Assembly (NCBI RefSeq): GCF_003660455.1
Contig: NZ_QZVR01000014.1
Coordinates: 1 to 64,000 of the forward strand
From: Nocardioides ferulae
GTDB lineage: Bacteria; Actinomycetota; Actinomycetes; Propionibacteriales; Nocardioidaceae
Direction of reading: 5' to 3'
Length of the DNA stretch: 64,000 bases
Positions 10,146 through 18,841 of this stretch are shown in pieces; within the stretch, counting starts at the first letter, position 1, and each line of letters opens with the position of its first letter. Position numbers and translations under genes: made by a program. The notes beneath the pieces are model-generated. The model made no database searches. It saw nothing but the letters and a program-made list of their open reading frames with translations, and had not been told where the DNA came from.

Positions 10146-10503
10146 GTCCGCACCTGCCGCGCCGGCCGAGCTGTCGGCGGAGGACCGCAAGCTGGTCACG
10201 CTCGCACGCGCCACCCGGGCCCGCACCGGCACGGCCGAGGGTGCCGCGGTGCGCGACGCCGACGGGCGCACCTATGCCGCGGCCACCGTCGACCTCCCCT
10301 CGCTGCAGGTCTCGGCGGTGCAGCTGTGCATCGGCATGGCGTTCGCCTCCGGCGCCAAGGGCCTCGAGGCCGCGGTCGTGCTGGGGGAGCGCTCGGCGCT
10401 CACCGATGCCGACCTCGCCGCGCTGCGCGACCTCGGCGGCCCCGGTGTGGTCGTGCACCTCGGTGCCCCCCGGGGCACCGTGACCGGCACCGTCACGACC
10501 TGA
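10138..10503 (+). CDS. Cytidine deaminase-like protein without zinc ligands
   Basis: 121 residues from a GTG overlapping the upstream stop. It occupies the same place as the cdd-like gene between the CorC homologue and era in other Actinobacteria (Rv2365c position in M. tuberculosis). The fold pattern RARTGTAEGAAVRDADGRTYAAATVDLPSL followed by SAVQLCIGMAFASG resembles the start of a cytidine deaminase, but the catalytic His/Cys-Ala-Glu and the Pro-Cys-x2-Cys motifs are absent. It is probably a non-catalytic relative with an unknown, possibly ribosome-linked role. Confidence 0.75.
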   Translation: MTESAPAAPAELSAEDRKLVTLARATRARTGTAEGAAVRDADGRTYAAATVDLPSLQVSAVQLCIGMAFASGAKGLEAAVVLGERSALTDADLAALRDLGGPGVVVHLGAPRGTVTGTVTT

Positions 10504-10524
10504 GTCATTGCCGGGCCGGCCGCG

Positions 10525-11658
10525 CTACCAGTTCGACGGCACGCGGTCGACGAGTTCCTCGGGGGCCAGTGAGGCGAGCGCGCGTCGGATCGAGGTGACG
10601 ATGGAGGCGGCGGCGAAGCCGTCACGGCGCGAGCCGGCGTCCTGCTCGCGGATCGCGGTCGCAAGCCGCTGCACCGCGGAGTCAGCGGCGAGCAGCGGCT
10701 CCGGCTCGGCGGTCGGTCCGTCCAGCGAGCGGAGCAGTGCCGCGGTCTCCTGCAGGGCGTGCCCCGCCGGCTCCTGGAGGGAGGGCCCGCCCTCCCCGCA
10801 GGTGCGCAGCAGGTGGCCGCGCGCCGTCACCAGCGACGAGACGTCCTCGACCAGCAGCGAGAGCTGCTGCAGGGCCCGGGCCTGGGCGTGGTGCTGGTCG
10901 GTCTCGTCCTGCCAGCGCTGGACCCGCCAGTTTCCGTGCCGGGACTCGCTCAGCTCTCCGATGACCTCCTCGAGCTTGCGCACGCCGGGCAGCAGGTCGC
11001 GGCGCCGCCGAGCCCAGTCGGCGTCGGTGAGCTCCTCCTCGCAGAGCAGGCCGTCGGCCAGTGCGTCGAGCTGCTCGGCGAGCAGCGACCGCATCCGTTG
11101 CTCGGTGCGCTCGGTGCGCAGCAGCGGCAGCGGCGGGAAGAGCAGGTTCACCGCCAGCCCGATCGCCCCGCCCAGGGCGGTCAGCCCGAGATAGGCAAGC
11201 GGGTAGTGCACCGGGTCGCTGCCCCCGACCAGCAGCACGAACAGCCCCGACACCGGGACCCAGCTGCCCATCGAGCGCAGGAACGGTAGGCCCGCCAGCA
11301 GCGTGCCGGCCCCTACGACGACCGCCAGCGACACCACCACCGGCAGGTCGAGCAGCCGCACCGAGAAGGCGAGCGAGGCGCCGAGCAGGATCGCTGTGAC
11401 CGCCTGACCTCCCTCGCGCAGCGACCGGGCCACGGTGTTGGTCACCGCCACCACGGCGCCCAGCGGGGCGTAGTACGGATAGTCGGCCAGCCAGCCGCCC
11501 GCCTGTCGCACCGCGATCCAGGCGATACCTGCCGCGATGGCGGTCTTCGCAGCCAGCGTGACCCGCGGATGCTCCGCCAGCCAGTGCCGCAGGACTTCCC
11601 GCCATGCTCCCCGCGGCGCCTCCCTCGGCGCCCCCTTGAACAACGTCTCCGAACTCAC
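10525..11658 (-). CDS. FUSC family / aromatic acid exporter-like membrane protein
   Basis: 377 residues from a GTG preceded by AGGAAGG; in-frame ATGs lie further upstream but in a non-coding-looking stretch. About six transmembrane segments occur within the first 200 residues (for example TAILLGASLAFSVRLL, VVVSLAVVVGAGTLLAGL, and LGGAIGLAVNLLFPPLPLL), followed by a long helical cytoplasmic tail with many Arg/Glu. This is the layout of half-length FUSC/ArAE proteins, which export organic acids or are of unknown substrate. Convergent with the cdd-like gene and divergent from the fatty-acid genes. Confidence 0.75.
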   Translation of the reverse strand: MSSETLFKGAPREAPRGAWREVLRHWLAEHPRVTLAAKTAIAAGIAWIAVRQAGGWLADYPYYAPLGAVVAVTNTVARSLREGGQAVTAILLGASLAFSVRLLDLPVVVSLAVVVGAGTLLAGLPFLRSMGSWVPVSGLFVLLVGGSDPVHYPLAYLGLTALGGAIGLAVNLLFPPLPLLRTERTEQRMRSLLAEQLDALADGLLCEEELTDADWARRRRDLLPGVRKLEEVIGELSESRHGNWRVQRWQDETDQHHAQARALQQLSLLVEDVSSLVTARGHLLRTCGEGGPSLQEPAGHALQETAALLRSLDGPTAEPEPLLAADSAVQRLATAIREQDAGSRRDGFAAASIVTSIRRALASLAPEELVDRVPSNW

Positions 11659-11776
11659 CGGTCGATTCGTCCTTCCTCCCCTCCCGGCTCGATTCCCCGA
11701 GCCGGGAAGCTCCATGCCCTGGTCGAATGTGGGAGGGCCTCCGAAAATGGTTAACCACACCGACATGCACCGGGAG

Positions 11777-11782
11777 TAGGTT
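11777..11782 (+). promoter_or_regulatory. -10-like hexamer for the FAD oxidoreductase gene
   Basis: TAGGTT seven bases before the GTG at 11790, suggesting a leaderless or nearly leaderless transcript for the two-gene unit. Confidence 0.4.
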
Positions 11783-11789
11783 GAGCGCC

Positions 11790-13145
11790 GTGACTCGCGA
11801 GAGCGCCTGGGCGGAGCATCGCGCAGCCGTGGAGAGGCTGCGCGCGTCGTACGCCGCGCTTCCCGCCGACGTCCCGGTGCGCCTCGCCAAGCGGACCTCC
11901 AACCTGTTCCGCCCCCGCGCCTCGGTGGACACCCCCGGGCTCGACGTCTCCGGGCTCGGCGGCGTCATCGAGATCGACCCCGACTCCCGCACCGCCGAGG
12001 TGCAGGGCATGTGCACCTACGAGGACCTCGTCGACGCCACGCTGCCGCACGGGCTCGTCCCGCTCGTGGTCCCGCAGCTGCGCACGATCACCCTCGGCGG
12101 GGCGGTCGCCGGCCTGGGCATCGAGTCGACCAGCTTCCGCAACGGACTGCCCCACGAGTCGGTGCTCGAGATGGACGTCTTCACCGGTGCCGGTGAGGTG
12201 GTCACCTGCCGTCCCGGAGACGACCTGTTCGACGCCTTCCCCAACTCCTACGGCTCCCTGGGCTACGCCACCCGGCTGCGCATCGAGCTCGAGCGGGTGC
12301 CGTCGTACGTCGCGCTGCGCCACGTCCGCGTCGAGCCGCACCTGCTGGTCAAGACCGTCGAGGAGATCGTGCGCACCGGGGCGCTCGACGGCGTCCGGGT
12401 CGACGGACTCGACGGCGTCGCGTTCGCGCCCGACGAGGTCTATCTGACGCTGGCCGCCTGGCGGCACGACCCGGGCCCGACCAGCGACTACACCGGTGAG
12501 CTGATCTACTACCGGAGCATCAGGGAGCGGTCGACCGACCTCCTCACCACCTACGACTACCTGTGGCGATGGGACACCGACTGGTTCTGGTGCTCCGGCG
12601 CCTTCGGGGTCCAGCACCCCCTGGTCCGCCGAGCCTGGCCGCGCCGCTGGCGCCGCTCCGACGTCTACCACCGGCTGGTCGGGCTGGACCGCCGGTTCGG
12701 CATCGCCGACCGGCTCGACCGCCGCGCCGGCCGGCCCCTGCGCGAGCGCGTGATCCAGGACGTCGAGGTGCCGCTCGACCGGCTGCCGGAGTTCCTCGGC
12801 TGGTTCGACGACGAGGTCGGCATGCGACCGGTGTGGCTGTGCCCGCTGGTCGCCCGGCGGCCCTGGCCCGGCTACCCGCTCGCCCCCGGTGAGGTCTATG
12901 TGAACGTCGGCTTCTGGGGCACCGTCCACGTCGGCCCCGACGCCGTCGACGCGCCCCGCAACCGGGCCATCGAGCAGCGGGTGCACGAGCTCGGCGGACA
13001 CAAGTCGCTCTACTCCGAGGCGTTCTACGACCGAGCCACCTTCGACCGGCTCTACGGCGGCGCGCACCTGGCCGCCGTGAAGGCCCGCTACGACCCCGAC
13101 GACCGGCTGACCAGCCTCTACGACAAGGCGGTGAAGAGACGATGA
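11790..13145 (+). CDS. FAD-binding oxidoreductase, probable 10-methylene fatty acid reductase (BfaA/TmsA-like)
   Basis: 451 residues. The N-terminal half is an FAD_binding_4 (VAO/PCMH) domain: GLGGVIEIDPDSRTAEVQG, then TITLGGAVAGLGIESTSFRNG where FAD is held. A C-terminal domain ends with KARYDPDDRLTSLYDKAVKRR. It overlaps the CFA-type methyltransferase by four bases. This gene pair, with these lengths, is the arrangement of BfaA/BfaB (Rv0449c/Rv0447c), also named TmsA/TmsB, which make 10-methyl branched (tuberculostearic type) lipids: the methyltransferase adds a methylene at C10 of an oleoyl phospholipid and this flavoenzyme reduces it. The role is inferred from pairing; DWARF-type sterol reductases are a more distant alternative. 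Confidence 0.75.
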   Translation: MTRESAWAEHRAAVERLRASYAALPADVPVRLAKRTSNLFRPRASVDTPGLDVSGLGGVIEIDPDSRTAEVQGMCTYEDLVDATLPHGLVPLVVPQLRTITLGGAVAGLGIESTSFRNGLPHESVLEMDVFTGAGEVVTCRPGDDLFDAFPNSYGSLGYATRLRIELERVPSYVALRHVRVEPHLLVKTVEEIVRTGALDGVRVDGLDGVAFAPDEVYLTLAAWRHDPGPTSDYTGELIYYRSIRERSTDLLTTYDYLWRWDTDWFWCSGAFGVQHPLVRRAWPRRWRRSDVYHRLVGLDRRFGIADRLDRRAGRPLRERVIQDVEVPLDRLPEFLGWFDDEVGMRPVWLCPLVARRPWPGYPLAPGEVYVNVGFWGTVHVGPDAVDAPRNRAIEQRVHELGGHKSLYSEAFYDRATFDRLYGGAHLAAVKARYDPDDRLTSLYDKAVKRR

Positions 13146-14428
13146 CCATCCTCGAGCGACCCACCATCTCCATCGGTGAGGCCGTCGAGTCGCTGCTGCG
13201 CGACGGACTGCCCGTGCGCTTCACGGCGTACGACGGCAGCAGCGCGGGGCCACCGGACGCGAGCATCGGCCTCGAACTGCGCCACCAGCGCGGGCTGGCC
13301 TACCTGCTCACCGCGCCGGGCGACCTCGGCATGGCGCGGGCCTACGTCTCCGGTGACCTGGCGGTGCACGGGGTGCACCCCGGCGACCCCTACGACGCGC
13401 TGACGCTCCTGATGAGCCACCTGCGGTTCCGCACGCCCTCGGCGACCGAGGCCGTGACGATCCTCCGCGGGCTGGGACTGTCGAACCTGCGGCCCCCGGC
13501 ACCGCCGCCGCAGGAGCACCTGCCCCGGTGGCGCCGCACCGTCGAGGGGCTGCGCCACTCCCGTCGCCGTGATGCCGGGGTGATCCAGCACCACTACGAC
13601 GTCTCGAACCGGTTCTACGAGCGGGTGCTGGGCCCCTCGATGACCTACACCTGTGCGGTCTACCCCGAGCGGGACGCCTCGCTGGAGGAGGCGCAGGCCG
13701 AGAAGTACGACCTGATCTGCCGCAAGCTCGACCTGCGGCCGGGGCAGCGGCTGCTCGACGTGGGCTGCGGGTGGGGCGGCATGGTCCGGCACGCCGCGAA
13801 GCACTACGGGGTCCGGGCGCTCGGGGTCACCCTGTCGCGGGAACAGGCCTCCTGGGCGAAGGAGGCGATCGACGTCGAGGGGCTCGGCAACCTGGCCGAG
13901 GTGCGCCACAGCGACTATCGCGAGGTCCTCGAGACCGGTTTCGACGCGATCAGCTCGATCGGTCTCACCGAGCACATCGGTGTGCGGCAGTACCCCGCCT
14001 ACTTCGGGTTCCTGCGCGACCACCTCAAGCCCGGCGGCCGGTTGCTCAACCACTGCATCACCCGCCCGCACAACCGGCGGCACGAGACCGGCGCCTTCAT
14101 CGACCGCTACGTCTTCCCCGACGGTGAGCTGATCGGCTCCGGCACGATCGTCACCGCGGCCCAGGACGCCGGTTTCGAGGTCATGCACACCGAGAACCTG
14201 CGCCAGCACTACGCGCTGACGCTGGCCGCGTGGTGCCGCAACCTGGTCGAGCACTGGGACGACTGCGTGGCCGAGGTGGGCGAGGGAACGGCACGGGTCT
14301 GGGGCCTCTACATGGCCGGGTCGAGGGTGGCCTTCGAACGCAACGAGATCCAGCTGCACCACGTGCTCGCGGTGAACACCACCAGCGACGGGAACGACGG
14401 TGACTTCCCGCTGCGTCCCACGTGGTGA
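13142..14428 (+). CDS. CFA synthase-type SAM methyltransferase, probable fatty acid C10 methyltransferase (BfaB/TmsB-like)
   Basis: 428 residues, with its ATG inside the stop of the preceding gene (ATGA). A mycolic/CFA synthase core is clear: HYDVSNRFYERVLGPSMTYT, the SAM-binding LLDVGCGWGG near residue 205, and SIGLTEHIG. An N-terminal extension of about 140 residues matches the longer UfaA1/BfaB branch rather than E. coli Cfa. Predicted to transfer a one-carbon unit from SAM to oleoyl chains in membrane phospholipid. Together with the FAD oxidoreductase it explains 10-methyl octadecanoate, a lipid known in several Nocardioides species (established knowledge, not shown here). Confidence 0.82.
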   Translation: MTILERPTISIGEAVESLLRDGLPVRFTAYDGSSAGPPDASIGLELRHQRGLAYLLTAPGDLGMARAYVSGDLAVHGVHPGDPYDALTLLMSHLRFRTPSATEAVTILRGLGLSNLRPPAPPPQEHLPRWRRTVEGLRHSRRRDAGVIQHHYDVSNRFYERVLGPSMTYTCAVYPERDASLEEAQAEKYDLICRKLDLRPGQRLLDVGCGWGGMVRHAAKHYGVRALGVTLSREQASWAKEAIDVEGLGNLAEVRHSDYREVLETGFDAISSIGLTEHIGVRQYPAYFGFLRDHLKPGGRLLNHCITRPHNRRHETGAFIDRYVFPDGELIGSGTIVTAAQDAGFEVMHTENLRQHYALTLAAWCRNLVEHWDDCVAEVGEGTARVWGLYMAGSRVAFERNEIQLHHVLAVNTTSDGNDGDFPLRPTW

Positions 14429-14436
14429 GCGAGCGA

Positions 14437-14442
14437 TAGCCT
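14437..14442 (+). promoter_or_regulatory. -10-like hexamer for the siderophore-interacting protein gene
   Basis: TAGCCT seven bases before the GTG at 14450, suggesting a leaderless transcript that could carry both this gene and era. Confidence 0.45.
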
Positions 14443-14449
14443 CGGGCCC

Positions 14450-15262
14450 GTGAGCACCCGCGCCCTGCACTACCCCGCCGAGGTGCTGCGGCGCGAGCAG
14501 CTCTCGCCCCACCTGGTCCGGCTGACCCTCGGCGGTGCCGGGCTCGCCGGGTTCGCCTCCACCGGCGTTCCCGACGAGTGGGTCGGCCTCGTGGTGCCGG
14601 GGCAGTTCCAGAGCCGCTACTACACCGTGCGCGACTGGTCGGGAGGCGAGCTGCTGCTCGACGTCGTCGTGCACGAGACCGGGCTGGTCACCGAGTGGGC
14701 GGCCCGCGGCGACGAGATCGTCGGCGAGCAGGTCACGATCACCGAGCCCAAGGGCTCTTTCGCGATGCCCGACGGGGCCGCCTGGCTGCTGCTGGTCGGC
14801 GACCTGACCGCGCTGCCCGCGATGGCCCGGATCGCCGAGACCGTCACGACGGCCTCGCAGGTGCCCGTCCGGGTCTGGGCCGAGGTGCCGGACGCCGACG
14901 AGGTCCGCGGCCTCGGCTACCTGCCCGCCGGGGTCGACGTGAACTGGCTGGCGCCTCCCGGCCCCGAAGAGAGCCGGTTGGCCGAGGTGGTCGAGCGGAT
15001 CGACTGGCCGGACGGTGCCGGCTACTTCTGGATGGCCGGCGAGTCGGCGCAGATGCGGGCGATCCGCAAGCACCTGATGCGGGAGCGGGCGCTGCCCAGC
15101 ACGGCGTACGACGTGATGGGCTACTGGCGCGGCGGCGCGAAGCGGCAGCCGCGCGCGGTCGACCCCGGTCCGATCTGGCGGGCCGGCAAGGCGGCGGGCA
15201 AGAGCGACGAGCAGATCTGGGCCGACTACGACGCCGCGCAGAGCGGGACGGGAGACCGATGA
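14450..15262 (+). CDS. Siderophore-interacting protein (ferric-siderophore reductase family)
   Basis: 270 residues from GTG. An FAD-binding barrel with the SRYYTVRDW motif near residue 62 (RxYT flavin contact) precedes the SIP NAD(P)H domain containing LLLVGDLTALPAMARI and YFWMAGESAQMRAIRKHL, closing with the family-typical YDVMGYWRGGAKRQ. Such enzymes (ViuB-like) release iron from siderophores using NADPH and FAD. No siderophore uptake or synthesis genes lie nearby. The four-base overlap with era probably reflects transcriptional convenience rather than shared function. A role as electron donor to the upstream flavoenzyme is possible but unsupported. Confidence 0.88.
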   Translation: MSTRALHYPAEVLRREQLSPHLVRLTLGGAGLAGFASTGVPDEWVGLVVPGQFQSRYYTVRDWSGGELLLDVVVHETGLVTEWAARGDEIVGEQVTITEPKGSFAMPDGAAWLLLVGDLTALPAMARIAETVTTASQVPVRVWAEVPDADEVRGLGYLPAGVDVNWLAPPGPEESRLAEVVERIDWPDGAGYFWMAGESAQMRAIRKHLMRERALPSTAYDVMGYWRGGAKRQPRAVDPGPIWRAGKAAGKSDEQIWADYDAAQSGTGDR

Positions 15263-16185
15263 GCGACACCCCCGAGCACCGCAGCGGGTTCGCCTCGTTC
15301 GTGGGGCGGCCCAACGCGGGCAAGTCGACGCTGACCAACGCGCTGGTCGGCAGCAAGGTCGTGATCACCTCCGACAAGCCGCAGACCACGCGCACGGTCG
15401 TGCGCGGCATCGTGCATCGTCCCGACGCGCAGCTGGTGCTCGTCGACACTCCCGGGCTGCACCGTCCCCGGACCCTGCTGGGCGAGCGGCTCAACGACCT
15501 GGTCAAGACGACCTGGGCCGAGGTCGACGTGGTCGCGGTCTGCTTCCCGTGCAACGAGAAGCCGGGCCCCGGAGACCGGTTCCTGCTCACCGAGCTGGCC
15601 AAGGTGCGGCGCACCCCGAAGGTCGCGGTGGCCACCAAGACCGACCTGGCCACGCCGGAGCAGATCGCCGACCACCTGCTGGCGATCCAGTCGCTGGGCG
15701 CGGAGACCGGCATCAGCTGGGCCGAGATCGTCCCGGTGTCGGCGGTCGCGGGCGACCAGGTCCAGCTGCTCGCCGACCTGCTGGTCGGGATGCTGCCGGA
15801 GGGACCGCCGCTCTACCCCGAGGGCGACCTCAGCGACTCGCCCGAGGAGGCGATCGTGGCCGAGCTGATCCGCGAGGCGGCCCTCGAGGGGGTCCGCGAC
15901 GAGCTCCCGCACTCGATCGCGGTGGTGGTGGAGGAGATGGGCCTGCGTGAGGGACGGCCGGCCGACAAGCCGCTGCTCGACATCCACGCGTTCCTCTATG
16001 TCGAGCGCTCCTCGCAGAAGGGGATCGTGATCGGTCACCGGGGCACCCGGCTGCGCCAGGTCGGCTCCACGGCCCGGCAGCAGATCGAGGCGATCCTCGG
16101 CACCCCGGTCTACCTCGACCTGCACGTCAAGATCGCCAAGGACTGGCAGCGCGACCCCCGTCAGCTGCGCAAGCTGGGGTTCTAG
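15259..16185 (+). CDS. era: GTPase Era
   Basis: 308 residues from an ATG overlapping the previous stop. G1 is GRPNAGKST, switch and G2 lie in KPQTTRTVVRG, G3 is DTPGLH, and G4 is TKTD instead of NKxD, as often in actinobacterial Era. A C-terminal KH domain carries the GHRGTRLRQVGSTAR loop near residue 258 that reads 16S rRNA. Era assists 30S assembly at the 3' end of 16S rRNA, consistent with phoH, ybeY and the cdd-like gene nearby. The five-gene insertion between the cdd-like gene and era (FUSC to SIP) is an addition to the usual block. Confidence 0.96.
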   Translation: MSDTPEHRSGFASFVGRPNAGKSTLTNALVGSKVVITSDKPQTTRTVVRGIVHRPDAQLVLVDTPGLHRPRTLLGERLNDLVKTTWAEVDVVAVCFPCNEKPGPGDRFLLTELAKVRRTPKVAVATKTDLATPEQIADHLLAIQSLGAETGISWAEIVPVSAVAGDQVQLLADLLVGMLPEGPPLYPEGDLSDSPEEAIVAELIREAALEGVRDELPHSIAVVVEEMGLREGRPADKPLLDIHAFLYVERSSQKGIVIGHRGTRLRQVGSTARQQIEAILGTPVYLDLHVKIAKDWQRDPRQLRKLGF

Positions 16186-16207
16186 CCGGGACGCGCCAGC
16201 GGACCGG

Positions 16208-17065
16208 TCAGTCCGGCACCCAGCACAGTCCCCAGGTCTGCCCGGCCGCCCACTGCTCGGCGGTGGGCCACTCGTAGCCCCACCGGAAGTCGAGGGGGTC
16301 CTCGGCGGCGGCCCGCCCGGCGTCCTCGCACGGGGTCTCGCCGCGGGCGCTGGCCTCGTCGGGGCCGGGATAGCTCTCGTCCTCGAACGGCACCGTCGCG
16401 ACGGCCCGCCACGCGTGCTCGGCCGAGCAGATCACCCGCCGGAAGTCGCTGGTGCCGGGCTCGGCGGTGGCACACATGCCGTAGGCCGCCCGCCGCTCGG
16501 GGTCGGCGAGCAGCCCCCGCGCGGGCTCGGTCAGGCGGGCCAGGCGTCCGTCGGTCGCGACCGCGATGACGTCGCAGCGGAACCAGTCCGCTCCGGCGTC
16601 GGACTCCTCGACGGTCGGGGTGAACCAGACCGCACGCAGCATCGTCAGCCGCAGTTGATCCTGGCTGCCGCCCAGGAACCGCGGCAGCCGCTCGGGGCAC
16701 CGGCCGGCGACCTGCTCCTGCACGTGGTCGGAGTCGACCGCGAGGAGGTGGCCGTCGACGACGCTGTCGAGCTCGCCCACGGCGTAGGTCTCGGCCGAGT
16801 GGGGGCGCGAGCAACCGACCGGCGTGGAGCTCGTGGTCGGCGCGAGCGCCTCATCGAAGCCCAGCCGGTAGCAGGCGCCGGGCTCGGGGGGTGCCGGTGG
16901 CTCCGGCACCGGGGCGGGGTCGCCGGCGAGGGCGCTGCTCGATGCCGGATCTCCGGCGCCGGCGCCGTCGTCGCCCCCGCTGCAGCCGGCGAGCGCGAGC
17001 GCCGTGGCGACCGCGGCGAGCGTGCGGGCCGGCCGGGTACGCCGGGCGGTGGCGGGCGCGGGCAT
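16208..17065 (-). CDS. Septum_form domain lipoprotein (second copy of a tandem pair)
   Basis: 285 residues. The ATG overlaps the stop of the upstream paralogue by one base. The signal peptide ends in a lipobox (TALALAGC), then a Pro/Ala-rich linker, then a septum-formation-family domain with paired cysteines (GACYRL, VGCSRPHSAETY, then GMCATAEPG, VICSAEHAWRAV, and a final WGLCWVPD). The His in CSRPHSAE and CSAEHAW recur as in the upstream copy, indicating an internal duplication within the domain. The Septum_form family takes its name from actinobacterial septum-formation proteins, but its biochemical activity is unknown. Likely exported and membrane-anchored. Confidence 0.75.
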   Translation of the reverse strand: MPAPATARRTRPARTLAAVATALALAGCSGGDDGAGAGDPASSSALAGDPAPVPEPPAPPEPGACYRLGFDEALAPTTSSTPVGCSRPHSAETYAVGELDSVVDGHLLAVDSDHVQEQVAGRCPERLPRFLGGSQDQLRLTMLRAVWFTPTVEESDAGADWFRCDVIAVATDGRLARLTEPARGLLADPERRAAYGMCATAEPGTSDFRRVICSAEHAWRAVATVPFEDESYPGPDEASARGETPCEDAGRAAAEDPLDFRWGYEWPTAEQWAAGQTWGLCWVPD

Positions 17066-17904
17066 CAGTCCGGGGTCTTCGCCCAGCAGACGGAGCGGCG
17101 GTTGCCGGCCTCCCACTCGGCCTCGTGGAACCAGGTGTAGGCGAACTCGTAGTCGACCGGGTAGCCGAGGATCGCGCCCACCGACTCGGAGCAGAAGTCA
17201 CGCGTCGTCACCTCGACGACACGGTCGCCGGGGTAGGGCTCGTCGGGCTCGCCCACCTTGATCGTGCTGACCGCTCGCCATTCGTGCGGCTCCGAGCAGG
17301 GCACCCGGGTGCCTCCGGCGAGGGTGGGGCCGACCGCGCACACCATCCACTCGTCCTTCGGCTTGCCGGTGAGCAACCCCTTCGCGTCCTCGGGGAGCGG
17401 GAGGTACTCCTCGCTGTGCTCGCCGCCGCCGACCACGTCGCAGCGGTACCACCGGGCGCCGTCGTCCCAGGCCTCCACCGACGGGCGGAACCAGGCCCAG
17501 GTGAGCAGGGTGCGCATCACGAGGCTCTCGTCGGCGCCGAGGAACTTGGCGAAGGCGTCCGAGCAGGTGCGGTAGGCCCAGGCGCCGACCTTCTCGGAGT
17601 CGTGCGCGGCGTCGTCGAACTGCTCGGGAAGCTGGCCGACCGCATAGGTCTGCGCGGTGTGCTCCTCGGCGCAGTCGACGATGCGGGTCGCGTTGCTGGG
17701 CTGCGCGACGTCCTCGGGGGCGAGCAACCGGCAGGCGCCGAGCACGGGCGCCTCGACCGCGTCGACCTGCTCGGGGTCGATGTTGCCCCCCTGAGCCGGG
17801 TCGTCGGAGCAGGCCCCGAGCAGGGCGAGGACCGGCAGCACGATCAGGATCAGGCGAGCCCGCGAGCCGAGCGCGGGACGGGCCACGAGGCGGGCGTGCG
17901 GCAC
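17065..17904 (-). CDS. Septum_form domain lipoprotein (first copy of a tandem pair)
   Basis: 279 residues with a signal peptide and lipobox (PVLALLGAC). It is the paralogue of the downstream gene: the order is the same, with GACRLLAPEDV, DCAEEHTAQTYAVGQ, YRCDVVGGGE, VPCSEPHEWRAVS and a final RSVCWAKTPD. Several Cys are in matching positions, suggesting conserved disulfides outside the cytoplasm. The two genes form one operon joined by a one-base stop/start overlap. Function unknown beyond the family name; no division genes are adjacent. Confidence 0.75.
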   Translation of the reverse strand: MPHARLVARPALGSRARLILIVLPVLALLGACSDDPAQGGNIDPEQVDAVEAPVLGACRLLAPEDVAQPSNATRIVDCAEEHTAQTYAVGQLPEQFDDAAHDSEKVGAWAYRTCSDAFAKFLGADESLVMRTLLTWAWFRPSVEAWDDGARWYRCDVVGGGEHSEEYLPLPEDAKGLLTGKPKDEWMVCAVGPTLAGGTRVPCSEPHEWRAVSTIKVGEPDEPYPGDRVVEVTTRDFCSESVGAILGYPVDYEFAYTWFHEAEWEAGNRRSVCWAKTPD

Positions 17905-17976
17905 CGGACCTCCCTCGCGACGGCGGCCTCCTGACGGTCGGCTCTCCGCGCGGATCCTACCTGTCCGCCGGGGTGG

Positions 17977-18666
17977 TCAGCCGGTGGTGCGTCCGCTGGT
18001 GAGCACTGCGCCCGAGGTCGCCCAACGGAGGAGGCGCGGCGTGTCGTCGGATCCGGTGCCCGCGACGACGACGAGCGCCGCTGCGGAACGGCCGGCACCC
18101 ACTCGCCCGAGACCGCAGTGCACGGCAGCTCCCACGGTCCGGCACGCCGAGCCGGGTGATTCGACGAGTCTTGCTCCCACCGGCAGCGTGGTCACCAGCT
18201 CGACGCGGTTGGCGGCCGCCGGGCCGTCGTTGGCCACGAACAGGCGCAGTGCCACCTGGTCGGCGGTGGCCGCGATGATCTCGACGTTGCGCTGCACCGA
18301 CAGGTCGGCCGGACGGCTCACCGCCTGCCCGGACGTCGAGGCCGGGGGCCGAGCCGCGCTGTTCGTGGCTGTGCTCGGGCCGGTGGGCTGCGGCGCTGGG
18401 GTGAGCAGCACGAACGCCGCGGCCGCGAGCGCCAGCGGGCCCAGCAGCAGGCCCAGGACCTGGACGGTCAGCCGCACGGGCACCCGGCGTGGCGCTGCTC
18501 GTGTCTGGTGTTTCTCGCCCGGCTCGGCCACGGGGTCCCCGGCCCCGACCTCGCCGGGGGCGGGGCGACGCGGAGCTGGGACCACGGCGCCGTCGGGTGG
18601 CAGGTCCGGAACCAGGCGCAGCGGCCGGTCGCCCAGGTCGGTCGGCCCACGGGAGCTGTGGGTCAT
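17977..18666 (-). CDS. Membrane-anchored protein with DUF11-like extracellular domain
   Basis: 229 residues. A Pro/Arg-rich cytoplasmic N-terminus of about 65 residues precedes one transmembrane segment (VLGLLLGPLALAAAAFVLL), a Thr/Ser/Pro linker, and a domain starting DLSVQRNVEIIAATADQVAL with VANDGPAAANRVELVTTLP, the pattern of DUF11/conserved-repeat beta sandwiches that end in a Cys pair. Such domains occur in surface proteins of Actinobacteria. The DUF11 call rests on pattern memory only. It stands alone between the Septum_form operon and a small basic protein gene. Confidence 0.6.
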   Translation of the reverse strand: MTHSSRGPTDLGDRPLRLVPDLPPDGAVVPAPRRPAPGEVGAGDPVAEPGEKHQTRAAPRRVPVRLTVQVLGLLLGPLALAAAAFVLLTPAPQPTGPSTATNSAARPPASTSGQAVSRPADLSVQRNVEIIAATADQVALRLFVANDGPAAANRVELVTTLPVGARLVESPGSACRTVGAAVHCGLGRVGAGRSAAALVVVAGTGSDDTPRLLRWATSGAVLTSGRTTG

Positions 18667-18841
18667 GCCCCCACGATGCCCCGCGCGTGCGCGGCGCGTC
18701 CGGTGCTTCGCCGAGTCGTGGCCGAGCTGTGGAACGCCCGACCGCTGCCGGGATCCTCGTCACCGAGCCGTGGGCGTGCCGTGGTCGTGTCGTGCCGTTC
18801 GCGTTCCGTGGGGTGGTGCGGCGCCCCGGCGGAGGACGAGG

